From positions 1 through 64,000 of the forward strand of contig CACVAY010000141.1 in NCBI GenBank assembly GCA_902727985.1: a DNA stretch of 64,000 nt, written 5' to 3'. The notes under the pieces were generated by a model. It made no database searches and had not been told where the DNA came from. It was given only the letters and a program-made list of their open reading frames with translations. The DNA comes from an uncultured Thiotrichaceae bacterium. GTDB taxonomy: Bacteria > Pseudomonadota > Gammaproteobacteria > Thiotrichales > Thiotrichaceae. Below, in pieces: positions 9,486 to 19,473 of the stretch (within the stretch, counting starts at the first letter, position 1; each line of letters starts with the position of its first letter). The position numbers were made by a program, and so were the translations under genes.

Positions 9486-9526
9486 CATGCTAGGATAATC
9501 TTACACGCCAGAAGAAACCTCTAAAA

Positions 9527-11197
9527 ATGACGACGCAGTCCAATAAACTCACCTTAACTGAATTTCCTTCGTATCGGCCGCTACTTGAACATTATGAACG
9601 AGTAAAAAATCTACATATGCGTCGTTTGTTTAGTGTTGACTCAAAACGCGTAGATAAATTCTCCATCGAGCACCAAGATCTGTTACTGGATTACTCCAAG
9701 AATCGCATCACCAAGGAAACAGTCGCACTCTTATGCCAACTTGCCAAGGAAGCTAAGCTTGAAGAGTGGCGAGAGCGTATGTTCAATGGAGAGGCAATCA
9801 ACAATACCGAAGGACGCTCGGTTCTACATACCGCATTACGCAACCGCAGTAATACGCCTGTTATGGTCAATGGCAAAGATGTTATGCCACAAATTAACAC
9901 CACCATCGATAAAGTAGAAAGTTTCTCCGATAAGGTTCGATCTGGCGAGTGGAAAGGCTATACAGGAAAAGTGATCACTGACATCGTTAATATCGGTATT
10001 GGCGGCTCAGATTTGGGGCCAAAAATGGTCTATCAGGCACTTGAACCCTTCCGTCATGAACGCCTAAAAGTCCATTTTGTCTCGAATGTTGATGGCGCAC
10101 ATATTGATGCCACCTTGAAACAACTCGATCCGGAAACCTCCCTTTTCATCGTCTCCTCTAAAACCTTCACAACCCAGGAAACACTCACCAATGCACATAA
10201 CGCTCGCAAGTGGTTTTTAAAGACAGCCTTAGATGAGATGCATATCAGCAAACATTTTGTAGCTGTTTCGACCAATAGCGAAGCAGTTGCGAATTTTGGC
10301 ATCGATACCAGGAATATGTTCGAATTTTGGAACTGGGTTGGAGGGCGTTATTCCTTATGGTCAGCGATTGGTTTATCGGTGGTGTTGGCAATTGGTATGG
10401 ATCATTTCAAAAGTATGCTCGAAGGTGCGCACTCTATGGATGAACACTTCCGAGAAACACCCTTGGAAGAAAATATGCCTGTTATCATGGGCATGCTTGG
10501 CATTTGGTATAACAATTTTTTTGATGCGGAATCACACGGTATTTTACCGTATGACGATTATTTACGAAGCTTACCTCTATATCTTGAGCAAGCGGATATG
10601 GAAAGTAATGGTAAATCAGTCGATAGAGATGGTCGTAAAGTTGATTACGCAACCGGCCCCATTATCTGGGGCACGTCGGGCATTAATGGGCAGCATGCCT
10701 TCTATCAAGCTTTACACCAAGGCACTAAACTGATTCCTGCTGATTTCATCATTTCCATGCTCACACATAGCGAACACCAAGAACAGCACAATATAATGTT
10801 CTCAAATGCTTTAGCACAAACTGAAGCGCTAATGCGTGGACGTAATCTGGATGAAACCTACGCTGACATTATGGCATCTGAGAAAGTCCCTCGTGATGTC
10901 GAACAACGCATACATCACATGGTATTCGATGGCAACCACCCGACTAATACCCTGTTAATCCGTAAGCTCACACCACACAGCCTGGGTATGTTGATAGCGC
11001 TGTACGAACACAAAATATTTGTCCAAGGCATTGTGTGGAATCTGAATTCTTTCGATCAATGGGGAGTCGAACTTGGCAAACAATTAGCAAAGAAAATTCT
11101 TGAGGATATTAACGCACCACAAGCAACCAACTCACACGATAGCTCTACCAACACATTGATTAATTATTATCGCGACATTATTCAACACAAAGAATAA
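9527..11197 (+). CDS. pgi: Glucose-6-phosphate isomerase
   Basis: Interconverts fructose 6-phosphate and glucose 6-phosphate. Here it would feed sugar phosphate into both the Entner-Doudoroff branch and glycogen. 556 residues, full length. Family motifs are [17 protein letters not shown] near residue 155, [13 protein letters not shown] near 210 and the C-terminal signature near 500-520 ([14 protein letters not shown]) with its catalytic lysine. A gap of about 100 bases follows before glgC, the longest break inside the cluster, so a secondary promoter there is possible. Confidence 0.96.
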   Translation: MTTQSNKLTLTEFPSYRPLLEHYERVKNLHMRRLFSVDSKRVDKFSIEHQDLLLDYSKNRITKETVALLCQLAKEAKLEEWRERMFNGEAINNTEGRSVLHTALRNRSNTPVMVNGKDVMPQINTTIDKVESFSDKVRSGEWKGYTGKVITDIVNIGIGGSDLGPKMVYQALEPFRHERLKVHFVSNVDGAHIDATLKQLDPETSLFIVSSKTFTTQETLTNAHNARKWFLKTALDEMHISKHFVAVSTNSEAVANFGIDTRNMFEFWNWVGGRYSLWSAIGLSVVLAIGMDHFKSMLEGAHSMDEHFRETPLEENMPVIMGMLGIWYNNFFDAESHGILPYDDYLRSLPLYLEQADMESNGKSVDRDGRKVDYATGPIIWGTSGINGQHAFYQALHQGTKLIPADFIISMLTHSEHQEQHNIMFSNALAQTEALMRGRNLDETYADIMASEKVPRDVEQRIHHMVFDGNHPTNTLLIRKLTPHSLGMLIALYEHKIFVQGIVWNLNSFDQWGVELGKQLAKKILEDINAPQATNSHDSSTNTLINYYRDIIQHKE

Positions 11198-11301
11198 TAT
11201 GAAGAAACTATAAAGCATGAAGCTAGTACTTCAAGCACTGGCCATATCATATCACAACTCAACCACCCAACCATAATCTAAGGCTAGATGAGGAAACAAG
11301 A

Positions 11302-12633
11302 ATGACAGTCGGCACACGGGAGCAATCCAAAAAATATAAATACTATGTCGAACCCAGCATGGTGACAGAATTAACCCGTAAAACACTGGTATTGATATTA
11401 GCCGGAGGCGAAGGTGCACGCCTAAAAGACCTCACTCGCTGGCGTGCGAAACCAGCCGTGCCGTTTGGTGGAAAATACCGAATTATCGATTTTGCTTTAT
11501 CCAATTGTGTGAATTCTGGTTTACGCAAAATTGGGGTGCTCACCCAATATAAATCACACTCTCTGCTTCGTCACTTGCAACGCGGTTGGAGCTTCATGCG
11601 TGACGAGATCGGTGAGTTTGTTGAGCTGCTACCTGCTCAACAACGTACGGATGAAAAAGCATGGTATAAAGGAACGGCGGATGCTTTATACCAAAATCTC
11701 GATATTATGCGTCGTCATGGTGCCGAATATGTTGTTGTGCTAGGTGGCGATCATATCTACACCATGGATTACACCAAGATGCTTATTCAGCATGTGCAAT
11801 CAGGTGCGGATTTTACGGTAGGTTGTGTCGAAGTTCCCCGTGAAGAAGCGACTGGCTTTGGCGTTATGTCAGTTGCGGATGATATGCGTATTATTGACTT
11901 TACTGAAAAACCGAAAGACCCACCCTCCATACCTGGAAAACCAGAGTCAGCGTTAGCGTCGATGGGGATTTATATTTTCTCAACGCGTTTTTTATATGAC
12001 ACCTTGATTGAGGATGCCGAAACCTCTCTTTCATCCCATGATTTTGGCAAAGACATCATCCCTCGCAAAATCAAAGACTCCATTGCCATGGCTTATGACT
12101 TCAGAAATGAAGAAACAGGAGAACCTGCTTACTGGCGTGATGTAGGTACATTGGATTCTTATTGGAAAGTTAATATGGAACTCTGTGATATCGAGCCTGA
12201 ACTTAATCTATACAACCGTGACTGGCCTATCTGGACCTACCAGACCCAGCATCCACCTGCAAAATTCATTTTTGATGATGATGGCCGACGTGGTTCAGCC
12301 ATTGATTCCTTGATATCAGGAGGCTGTATTATTTCAGGCTCAAAAGTAAAGCGTTCCGTTATCTCGTTTGCCACGACTATCGAAAGTCATTCCGTCGTAA
12401 AAGATAGCGTCATTCTGCCAAAAGTCAATATTGGTAAGAATTGCCGCATCACCAAGGCAATTATTGATAAGGGCTGTGTGATCCCGGACGGCACCATTAT
12501 CGGTGAAGATATAGAAAAAGATAAAAAGTGTTTTCATGTATCTCCTGAAGGAACAGTATTAGTGACACCTCGTATGCTAGACCAACATTTATATTCAACG
12601 GATGGAGAAAACCCATGGCGCCACAGTTATTAA
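11302..12633 (+). CDS. glgC: Glucose-1-phosphate adenylyltransferase
   Basis: Makes ADP-glucose from glucose 1-phosphate and ATP, the controlled first step of glycogen synthesis. 443 residues: nucleotidyltransferase domain with LAGGEGARLKDLT near residue 34 and KPAVPFGGKYRIIDF near 50, then a left-handed beta-helix C-terminus with hexapeptide repeats (about 340-420). The arginines used by allosteric effectors in the family appear kept in the N-terminal region. GAGGAAAC precedes the ATG. Its last 19 bases overlap the GH57 gene. Confidence 0.95.
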   Translation: MTVGTREQSKKYKYYVEPSMVTELTRKTLVLILAGGEGARLKDLTRWRAKPAVPFGGKYRIIDFALSNCVNSGLRKIGVLTQYKSHSLLRHLQRGWSFMRDEIGEFVELLPAQQRTDEKAWYKGTADALYQNLDIMRRHGAEYVVVLGGDHIYTMDYTKMLIQHVQSGADFTVGCVEVPREEATGFGVMSVADDMRIIDFTEKPKDPPSIPGKPESALASMGIYIFSTRFLYDTLIEDAETSLSSHDFGKDIIPRKIKDSIAMAYDFRNEETGEPAYWRDVGTLDSYWKVNMELCDIEPELNLYNRDWPIWTYQTQHPPAKFIFDDDGRRGSAIDSLISGGCIISGSKVKRSVISFATTIESHSVVKDSVILPKVNIGKNCRITKAIIDKGCVIPDGTIIGEDIEKDKKCFHVSPEGTVLVTPRMLDQHLYSTDGENPWRHSY

Positions 12634-14354
12634 ATGTCGTCTTATGTTGGCATATGCATCAACCCTATTACCGAGAAGGTAAAAATGGTGACTTCCATTT
12701 ACCATGGGTGTATCTGCACGGCATCAAAGACTATACCGACATGGCGGTGCATCTACAGAACCATCCCACCATGGAGGCGGTAGTAAACTTTTCACCTGTC
12801 TTACTTGAGCAATTAGATGACTACGTTCAAGAACTTGATGCTTTTTTCAATAAATCAGTCGAGAAAAGCAAGACACTTTCAGACCCCTTATTAGCCACCT
12901 TAGCGGGAGAACGCCCAATTCCTCAAGAGGCAGCAGCTCGCTATCAACTCTATGAAGACTGCAAGCGTTGCTATGCGCCCCGCATGATCGAACCATACTC
13001 GGTTTACGATCGCCTAATGCAATGTTTAAATGGCTTACTTGACGAAACCGCATCCGCAAACCTGGAAGAGCATTTCTTACTCCGCTACCTCGACGAACAA
13101 TATTTCATCGATATTCTGGTCTGGTATCACTTGGCTTGGCTCGGTCACTCATTGCGCGACACACACATTGCGCAAGACCTAATGCAAAAAGGCCAAAACT
13201 TTACTCTGGAAGACCGTCGTGCATTAACAGGTCTAATCCATCAAGCTTTAGCGGAGATTATCCCCAGCTATAAAGCACTTGCCGATAGCGGTCAAATCGA
13301 ACTGTCATTCACTCCTTATGCCCACCCAATCATTCCACTGCTCAACAGTTTTCAAAATATGGAATGTTCCCTACCTGATTCGCCTGGACCTGAGTGTGAA
13401 GATTACCCGAATGGTGAAGCCCGATCACGTTGGCATATGGAAAAAGGCATTCGCGTCTTTGAGCACTACTTCGAGCGCAAGCCGAATGGCGTATGGTTAT
13501 CAGAAGGAGGGGTAAGTGCTGATGCATTGGATCAATTGCACGACCTTGGACTTAACTGGACCGCAAGTGGAGAGCAAGTCTGGAGGAATACCTGCCAGTT
13601 AGCGGAATGTCCTACTGAAGATATGGATAACAAGCGCGCCCTATTCCGTCCTTATCAATATCAAGATAACAGCACACGCATGTTTTTTCGTGATGACGGT
13701 TTATCGGATTTCATCGGCTTCGAATACAGCCATTGGAATGCCATTGATGCTGCCCGTCACTTTGTCAAGAATCTAACAAACATAGCAGAATTCCTTGGTG
13801 AAGATGCGCATAACCATGTTGTGCCTGTAATACTGGATGGAGAAAATGCCTGGGAATATTATCTCGATAATGGTTATCACTTTCTGGATGACCTCTATCG
13901 CGAAATGACAGACTGCGAAGCCATTAATATTACAACCTTCAATCAATCAGCTGCACAGGTAGCAGCGGCACATGTTGATAAATTATGTGCGGGTAGCTGG
14001 GTATATGGCAGCTTCTCGACCTGGATTGGCGAAGCAGATAAAAATCGCGCTTGGGAGTATCTGGTCGCAGCTAAAAAAACCTGTGATGACGCCCAGCTTA
14101 GACAGGATTATTCTGTAGAGAAACTCGCCGAACTTGATGAGCAACTCGCCATCTGTGAAGGTTCAGACTGGTTTTGGTGGTTCGGTGATTATAACGCCTC
14201 AAATAGCGTACATGACTTTGATGCGCTATTTCGCACACAATTAAAAAAACTCTACTATCTTATTGATAACCCTTCACCGGAATATTTAGAGCACCCTATC
14301 TCCCATGGCGGCGGTAATGCTGAAAACTCGGGAACCATGAGGCGTAACGTATAA
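12615..14354 (+). CDS. Glycoside hydrolase family 57 protein (alpha-glucan acting)
   Basis: GH57 enzyme expected to hydrolyse or rearrange alpha-1,4 (or alpha-1,6) glucans such as glycogen. The five family motifs can be followed: HQP at residues 15-17, the IELSFTPYAHPI region near 228, WLSEGG with the likely nucleophile Glu297, FFRDDGLSDFIGF with acid/base candidates Asp360/361, and LDGENAW at 407-413. 579 residues, no signal peptide, so cytoplasmic. It overlaps glgC by 19 bases with GGAG as ribosome site, and its stop overlaps malQ by one base (TAATG). Whether it is an amylase, branching enzyme or glucanotransferase cannot be told from sequence. Confidence 0.88.
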   Translation: MAPQLLNVVLCWHMHQPYYREGKNGDFHLPWVYLHGIKDYTDMAVHLQNHPTMEAVVNFSPVLLEQLDDYVQELDAFFNKSVEKSKTLSDPLLATLAGERPIPQEAAARYQLYEDCKRCYAPRMIEPYSVYDRLMQCLNGLLDETASANLEEHFLLRYLDEQYFIDILVWYHLAWLGHSLRDTHIAQDLMQKGQNFTLEDRRALTGLIHQALAEIIPSYKALADSGQIELSFTPYAHPIIPLLNSFQNMECSLPDSPGPECEDYPNGEARSRWHMEKGIRVFEHYFERKPNGVWLSEGGVSADALDQLHDLGLNWTASGEQVWRNTCQLAECPTEDMDNKRALFRPYQYQDNSTRMFFRDDGLSDFIGFEYSHWNAIDAARHFVKNLTNIAEFLGEDAHNHVVPVILDGENAWEYYLDNGYHFLDDLYREMTDCEAINITTFNQSAAQVAAAHVDKLCAGSWVYGSFSTWIGEADKNRAWEYLVAAKKTCDDAQLRQDYSVEKLAELDEQLAICEGSDWFWWFGDYNASNSVHDFDALFRTQLKKLYYLIDNPSPEYLEHPISHGGGNAENSGTMRRNV

Positions 14355-15763
14355 TGGCTAATTATATAGACTTACTCAAAAGGCAACCGCGACTAGCAGG
14401 AGTATTACTGCATCCAACATCCCTGCCCTCAAATAAATTAGACCGCGATGCCTACCAATGGCTAGATTTTATGGCTGATGCAGGCTTATCCGTTTGGCAA
14501 CTTTTACCGTTGGGCGTACCGCAAGAAAATTTCTCGCCCTACCAGTGCTACTCGGCTTTTGCACTCAACCCTGCTTTAATCTCAAGCTCAGAGTGGGCTG
14601 AGCCTGATTGTGACAATCCTGACTTCTTAACGTGGTTTGCGTCACAACAATTCTGGCTCGAAGATTACGCCCTTTTTATGTTGCTCAAAAAGCACTTTGA
14701 TAATCAGGCATGGAACACATGGCCAGCGGATTTTCGTGACCGTAGCCCAGATGTATTACAGGTATTCCAAGAACAACATCAGGGCCAAATCAACAGTCTT
14801 TATTGGCAACAGTATCGTTTGTATCAATGCTGGCAAGATATCCACGACTACGCACAATCCAAAGATATTATGTTATTTGGCGACATGCCTATTTTTGTCG
14901 CCCATGACAGTGCTGATGTGTGGGTACACCGAGAGTCATTCCTACTTGATGAAAAGGGAGAACCTACCGTTGTAGCAGGCGTACCGCCTGATTATTTCTC
15001 CGAAACCGGACAACGCTGGGGAAACCCTCACTACAACTGGGATTTCATGTTAGAAAATGATTTCCAGTGGTGGCTACAACGTATGCAAAACCACTTGGCA
15101 TTATTTGATTTAGTCCGCATTGATCATTTCCGTGGACTAGAAGCCGTATGGGTTATTGATAGCGAATGTGAGACGGCTATTGATGGAGAATGGATAAAAG
15201 TACCTGGACGAGCATTACTGACGCATCTACAAAAAGACATGGGTAATATTCCTGTCGTTGCAGAAGATCTTGGCATTATTACTCCCGAGGTTGAAGCACT
15301 AAGAACTGATTTTAATCTTCCCGGCATGTCAGTCTTGCAGTTCTCCTTCGATGAATTCGAAGATAACCCGCATAAACCGCAAAATATTGAAGCTGACCGT
15401 ATTGTCTATACAGGTACACATGATAACGACACAACAACAGGGTGGTTTGCTACATTGGACGACGATACGCAAGCCTATGTCATGGATATTCTACAAGCTC
15501 CCTCTCCAGATCGTATTACCGACACCATGATAGATACAGCCTTGAGTACACAAAGCCAACTAGCCATTGCACCTCTTCAAGACTTCTTGGGAATGGGCTC
15601 TGAAGCACGCATGAATACGCCGGGCATTTCAGATGATAATTGGCGTTGGTCTTTCCAATGGCAAGATCTCCCGAAAGACCTAGCCCTCATTACTCGACAA
15701 CGCCTTGAACAGGCTGACCGCTTGCTGCCCCAACACCAGGAGACAGAGACTTGTCCAGTATAA
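14354..15763 (+). CDS. malQ: 4-alpha-glucanotransferase (amylomaltase)
   Basis: GH77 enzyme that transfers alpha-1,4-glucan segments between maltodextrins. 469 residues, the short form without the extra N-terminal domain of E. coli MalQ. Motifs: AGVLLHPTSLPS near residue 16, the nucleophile region RIDHFRGLEAVW near 255, acid/base VAEDLGI near 303, and TGTHDNDTTTGW near 354. Translationally coupled to the GH57 gene by a one-base stop/start overlap. It overlaps the glgB start by 13 bases. Confidence 0.93.
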   Translation: MANYIDLLKRQPRLAGVLLHPTSLPSNKLDRDAYQWLDFMADAGLSVWQLLPLGVPQENFSPYQCYSAFALNPALISSSEWAEPDCDNPDFLTWFASQQFWLEDYALFMLLKKHFDNQAWNTWPADFRDRSPDVLQVFQEQHQGQINSLYWQQYRLYQCWQDIHDYAQSKDIMLFGDMPIFVAHDSADVWVHRESFLLDEKGEPTVVAGVPPDYFSETGQRWGNPHYNWDFMLENDFQWWLQRMQNHLALFDLVRIDHFRGLEAVWVIDSECETAIDGEWIKVPGRALLTHLQKDMGNIPVVAEDLGIITPEVEALRTDFNLPGMSVLQFSFDEFEDNPHKPQNIEADRIVYTGTHDNDTTTGWFATLDDDTQAYVMDILQAPSPDRITDTMIDTALSTQSQLAIAPLQDFLGMGSEARMNTPGISDDNWRWSFQWQDLPKDLALITRQRLEQADRLLPQHQETETCPV

Positions 15764-17976
15764 ACAAACCAGATATGCCCTCTTCCAAGCCTCCCGTATT
15801 AGACGACAATTTAGTACGACTACATGCTGGGCAGTATCACGATCCTTTTGAATATCTAGGTATTCATCAAAATACTCACGAGCAAACCCTGATTCGTCTC
15901 ATGCTACCTGCTGCAGAACAGGTTGAAATCAGTAATCTGGGTAGCATGAAGCGTGTCTCTGGAACAGATTATTTTGTCTATGTATTAAATAATACCGAAA
16001 CCGTTGCCCCCCATTTCACCTATCGATGGTTAGAAAAAGGTCGCGATGTCTGGCATCAAAGCATTTCTCCCTATACCTTTTCGCCACAAATTGCCGAATA
16101 CGATATACAACTATTCTCCGCCGGCAACCATCACCATGCCTATCGTTTTCTCGGGGCTCATCTTAAAAATATTGAGGGTGTGAATGGCTGTCTATTTTCC
16201 CTTTGGGCACCTAATGTTCAACGTATCAGTGTTATCGGTGATTTTAATGGTTGGGATGGGCGACATCATCCTATGCGTAGCTTGGGTAGTTCTGGTGTAT
16301 GGGAACTCTTTATCCCCGATTTACAGGCTGATGAGCAATACAAATTTGAAATCCTCTCAGAGGACGGAAGCCTTCTGGTAAAAACAGATCCCTATGCACA
16401 AGCCATGGCCTTGCGCCCTGACACCACATCACGCATCGTTCCTGATAAGAATTATGAGTGGCAAGATAAAAGCTGGATAGAACAACGTCGTACGTTTGAT
16501 TGGCAGCACCAAGCCATTAGCATTTATGAACTTCATATTGGCTCATGGAAACGTAATAACAGAGAACACGGTTTCTTGAATTGGCGAAACATTGCCGAAG
16601 AAATGATTCCCTATATACACGAACTCGGATACACACACATCGAGTTACTCCCCATTGCAGAACACCCTCTTGATCAGTCCTGGGGCTACCAGGTTACAGG
16701 CTTTTTTGCCCCTACAGCACGTTTTGGCAATCCCGATGACTTCAGATACTTTATCGACCAATGTCATCAACACAATATCGGGGTATTCCTCGATTGGGTT
16801 CCCGCACATTTCCCTAAAGATGCCTTTGCTCTAGCCCGTTTTAATGGAGGAACCCTGTATGAACATGCTGATCCTCGGCGGGGTGAGCATCAGGATTGGG
16901 GAACCTTAATTTTTGATTACGGACGTAACGAGGTTCGCAATTTCCTCATTACCAATGCCGTGTACTGGATTGAAGAATTTCACATTGACGGCTTACGCGT
17001 CGATGCGGTTGCTTCCATGCTCTATTTGGATTATTCCCGAGAAGCCGGAGAATGGGTGCCTAATGCCTACGGTGGCAGAGAAAACCTGGAAGCGATCGAT
17101 TTTCTACGCAAGATGAATGCAACGGTACATACTCTACATTCAGGTGTATTGACCATGGCAGAAGAGTCAACAGCGTGGCCAATGGTTTCGCGGCCACTAG
17201 AATTGGGTGGACTTGGCTTTTCCATGAAATGGAATATGGGGTGGATGAATGACAATCTGAGCTATATCGAAAATGATCCAATCTATCGTCAATATCATCA
17301 TGACAAATTAACGTTTAGTCAGATGTATAGCTACTCAGAAAACTTTGTCCTCCCCCTATCGCATGACGAGGTCGTTCATGAAAAGCAAAGCTTATTGAAT
17401 AAAATGCCTGGAGATTTATTCCAAAAATTTGCCAATCTCCGTCTATTTTACGCATGGCACTATGCTCACCCAGGTAAGAAGCTCCTGTTCATGGGAGGCG
17501 AGATCGCCCAATGGCTTGAGTGGAATGATAATGAGCAGTTGGACTGGACATTGCTCAATGAAGAGAATCATCAAGGCATTAAACATCTGATCACCGATCT
17601 TAATGCACTTTATCGTAATGAATCAGCGATGCATCACTGGGACTTTTCGCAAAAAGGCTTTGAATGGATTGATTGTCACGACTCTAGCCAATCCGTATTG
17701 AGCTTGATCCGAAAATCTTCCAAGCCCGAAGAATCGATTATTTGCGTGATGAACTTCACGCCAGTGGTTCGTAACAACTATCGAATTGGCGTACCTTCTG
17801 CGGATAGCTATCAAGAAATTCTCAATACAGACTCACAATATTATGCGGGATCAAACTGTGGTAATGCCGGAGAAATAATTGTAGATAAAGTGCCATGGGG
17901 AGAGTTTGAACAATCACTGCAATTAAGTTTACCCCCCCTAGCAGGCTTATTTTTAAAAGGTTTCACGCATGACTAA
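15751..17976 (+). CDS. glgB: 1,4-alpha-glucan branching enzyme
   Basis: Introduces alpha-1,6 branches into glycogen. GH13 enzyme of 741 residues with two N-terminal carbohydrate-binding/early-set regions (about 20-220), the catalytic barrel, and an all-beta C-terminal domain. Active-site motifs: nucleophile in DGLRVDAVAS near 413, acid/base in MAEESTAWP near 466, and LSHDEVVHEK near 535. Start chosen is TTG 15751, because AGGAG sits 8 bases upstream inside the malQ end. An ATG at 15775 is possible but lacks a ribosome site. Confidence 0.95.
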   Translation: MSSINKPDMPSSKPPVLDDNLVRLHAGQYHDPFEYLGIHQNTHEQTLIRLMLPAAEQVEISNLGSMKRVSGTDYFVYVLNNTETVAPHFTYRWLEKGRDVWHQSISPYTFSPQIAEYDIQLFSAGNHHHAYRFLGAHLKNIEGVNGCLFSLWAPNVQRISVIGDFNGWDGRHHPMRSLGSSGVWELFIPDLQADEQYKFEILSEDGSLLVKTDPYAQAMALRPDTTSRIVPDKNYEWQDKSWIEQRRTFDWQHQAISIYELHIGSWKRNNREHGFLNWRNIAEEMIPYIHELGYTHIELLPIAEHPLDQSWGYQVTGFFAPTARFGNPDDFRYFIDQCHQHNIGVFLDWVPAHFPKDAFALARFNGGTLYEHADPRRGEHQDWGTLIFDYGRNEVRNFLITNAVYWIEEFHIDGLRVDAVASMLYLDYSREAGEWVPNAYGGRENLEAIDFLRKMNATVHTLHSGVLTMAEESTAWPMVSRPLELGGLGFSMKWNMGWMNDNLSYIENDPIYRQYHHDKLTFSQMYSYSENFVLPLSHDEVVHEKQSLLNKMPGDLFQKFANLRLFYAWHYAHPGKKLLFMGGEIAQWLEWNDNEQLDWTLLNEENHQGIKHLITDLNALYRNESAMHHWDFSQKGFEWIDCHDSSQSVLSLIRKSSKPEESIICVMNFTPVVRNNYRIGVPSADSYQEILNTDSQYYAGSNCGNAGEIIVDKVPWGEFEQSLQLSLPPLAGLFLKGFTHD

Positions 17977-17994
17977 CACAGGAAAAAAACAGGG

Positions 17995-19473
17995 ATGAAA
18001 GTACTTTTTGCGAGTAGTGAAGTTTGGCCTCTTTTAAAAACGGGAGGCTTGGCCGATGTTAGCTATAGCCTACCGCATGCTCTCTATGAAGAAGGCACAG
18101 ATATTCGTTTGGTGATGCCTGCTTATCGAAAAGTACTTGAAAGCATTGAGTCATTCTCGATTGCAGGTTGGTTAACGATCGAACTCGCTGGAAAATCGCA
18201 TAATATCCGCGTGCTCTCCATCACGCATCCTGAATTCTCGATACCCGTCTGGCTCATTGATGATCAGCATCTATTCGACCGCGAAGGCAACCCTTATTCC
18301 CATCCGGATGGTTATGAATGGCCTGACAGCGCTGAGCGTTTTACAATCTTTGCAAAAGCAGTATCTCAACTTGCCATGGATGCTTTAAACATTGGCTGGA
18401 AAGCCGAGGTTGTGCATAGTAATGATTGGCAAACAGGGTTGGTCTCTGCATTTTTAGAGGAAGAAACTGAACGTCCTCGCCGCGTATTTACCATTCACAA
18501 TATGGCATACGGCGGCTATTTCTCACATGATGAATTCAGGCATTTACAACTCCCCGCACAATGGTGGTCTGCAAATGGTGTTGAGTTCTATGGAAACTTT
18601 TCCATGCTCAAAGCGGGGATCGTCTATTCTGACGCAGTAACCACCGTCAGCCCCACCTATGCAAAAGAAATCTGCACCCCCGAATTTGGATGTGGATTGG
18701 AAGCGGTACTACGCCACCGACAATATAAATTATCAGGTATTCTCAATGGCATTGATACCAATGCCTGGAATCCTTCCTCAGACTCACTTATCCCCTATCA
18801 TTTCTCAGAAAAAAGACGTAACCCGGGGAAACGCAAGAACAAAAAAGCATTACTTGAAGCTTTCGGTGCGCATGTCGATGAGAAAAAACTCAACGCCCCA
18901 CTTTTGGGATTGGTAAGCCGCCTTGTTGAACAAAAAGGTGTCGATATGGTGCTGGAAGTTATTCCACAAATACTTGCCAACACCGATGCCACATTTGTTC
19001 TTAAAGGTAGTGGTCACGGATTTTTTGAAAACCGTTTACGACAATTAGCTGCTGCCTACCCTGAACATGTCTTTATTAGCATTGGCTACGATGAAGCAGA
19101 AGCTCATCTTGTTGAAGCAGGTAGTGATATATTCCTTATGCCCTCACGATTTGAGCCATGCGGTTTAAATCAACTGTATAGCCTTGCTTATGGCACACTC
19201 CCGATAGTACATCGCACTGGAGGACTAGCTGATACGGTTATGGATGCTTATATGGAAGATGGGGAAACTCTCAACCCAGAAGCAAACGGTTTTGTATTCA
19301 CTCCACCAACCACAGAAGCCTTATACCAAAGCATTGAGAAAGCCCTGGACTTATATGCTCAAAAAACGCATTGGAACCACTTACAGCGAAACGCCATGAA
19401 TGGTGATTATGGCTGGACTGTCAGCGCCCAAGCCTATCTTGATATCTACAAAAATTCGCCAAACCACTATTGA
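17995..19473 (+). CDS. glgA: Glycogen synthase (ADP-glucose)
   Basis: Extends alpha-1,4-glucan chains using ADP-glucose; GT5 family, GT-B fold. 492 residues, standard length. The ADP-glucose-binding KTGGLADV lies at residues 17-24. The C-terminal signature RFEPCGLNQLYSLAYGTLPIV lies near 385-405. Begins 18 bases after glgB with AGGA 9-13 bases upstream. Its stop overlaps the glgP start by four bases. The residues 275-285 carry a run of basic residues (KRRNPGKRKNKK), a mildly unusual insertion. Confidence 0.95.
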   Translation: MKVLFASSEVWPLLKTGGLADVSYSLPHALYEEGTDIRLVMPAYRKVLESIESFSIAGWLTIELAGKSHNIRVLSITHPEFSIPVWLIDDQHLFDREGNPYSHPDGYEWPDSAERFTIFAKAVSQLAMDALNIGWKAEVVHSNDWQTGLVSAFLEEETERPRRVFTIHNMAYGGYFSHDEFRHLQLPAQWWSANGVEFYGNFSMLKAGIVYSDAVTTVSPTYAKEICTPEFGCGLEAVLRHRQYKLSGILNGIDTNAWNPSSDSLIPYHFSEKRRNPGKRKNKKALLEAFGAHVDEKKLNAPLLGLVSRLVEQKGVDMVLEVIPQILANTDATFVLKGSGHGFFENRLRQLAAAYPEHVFISIGYDEAEAHLVEAGSDIFLMPSRFEPCGLNQLYSLAYGTLPIVHRTGGLADTVMDAYMEDGETLNPEANGFVFTPPTTEALYQSIEKALDLYAQKTHWNHLQRNAMNGDYGWTVSAQAYLDIYKNSPNHY

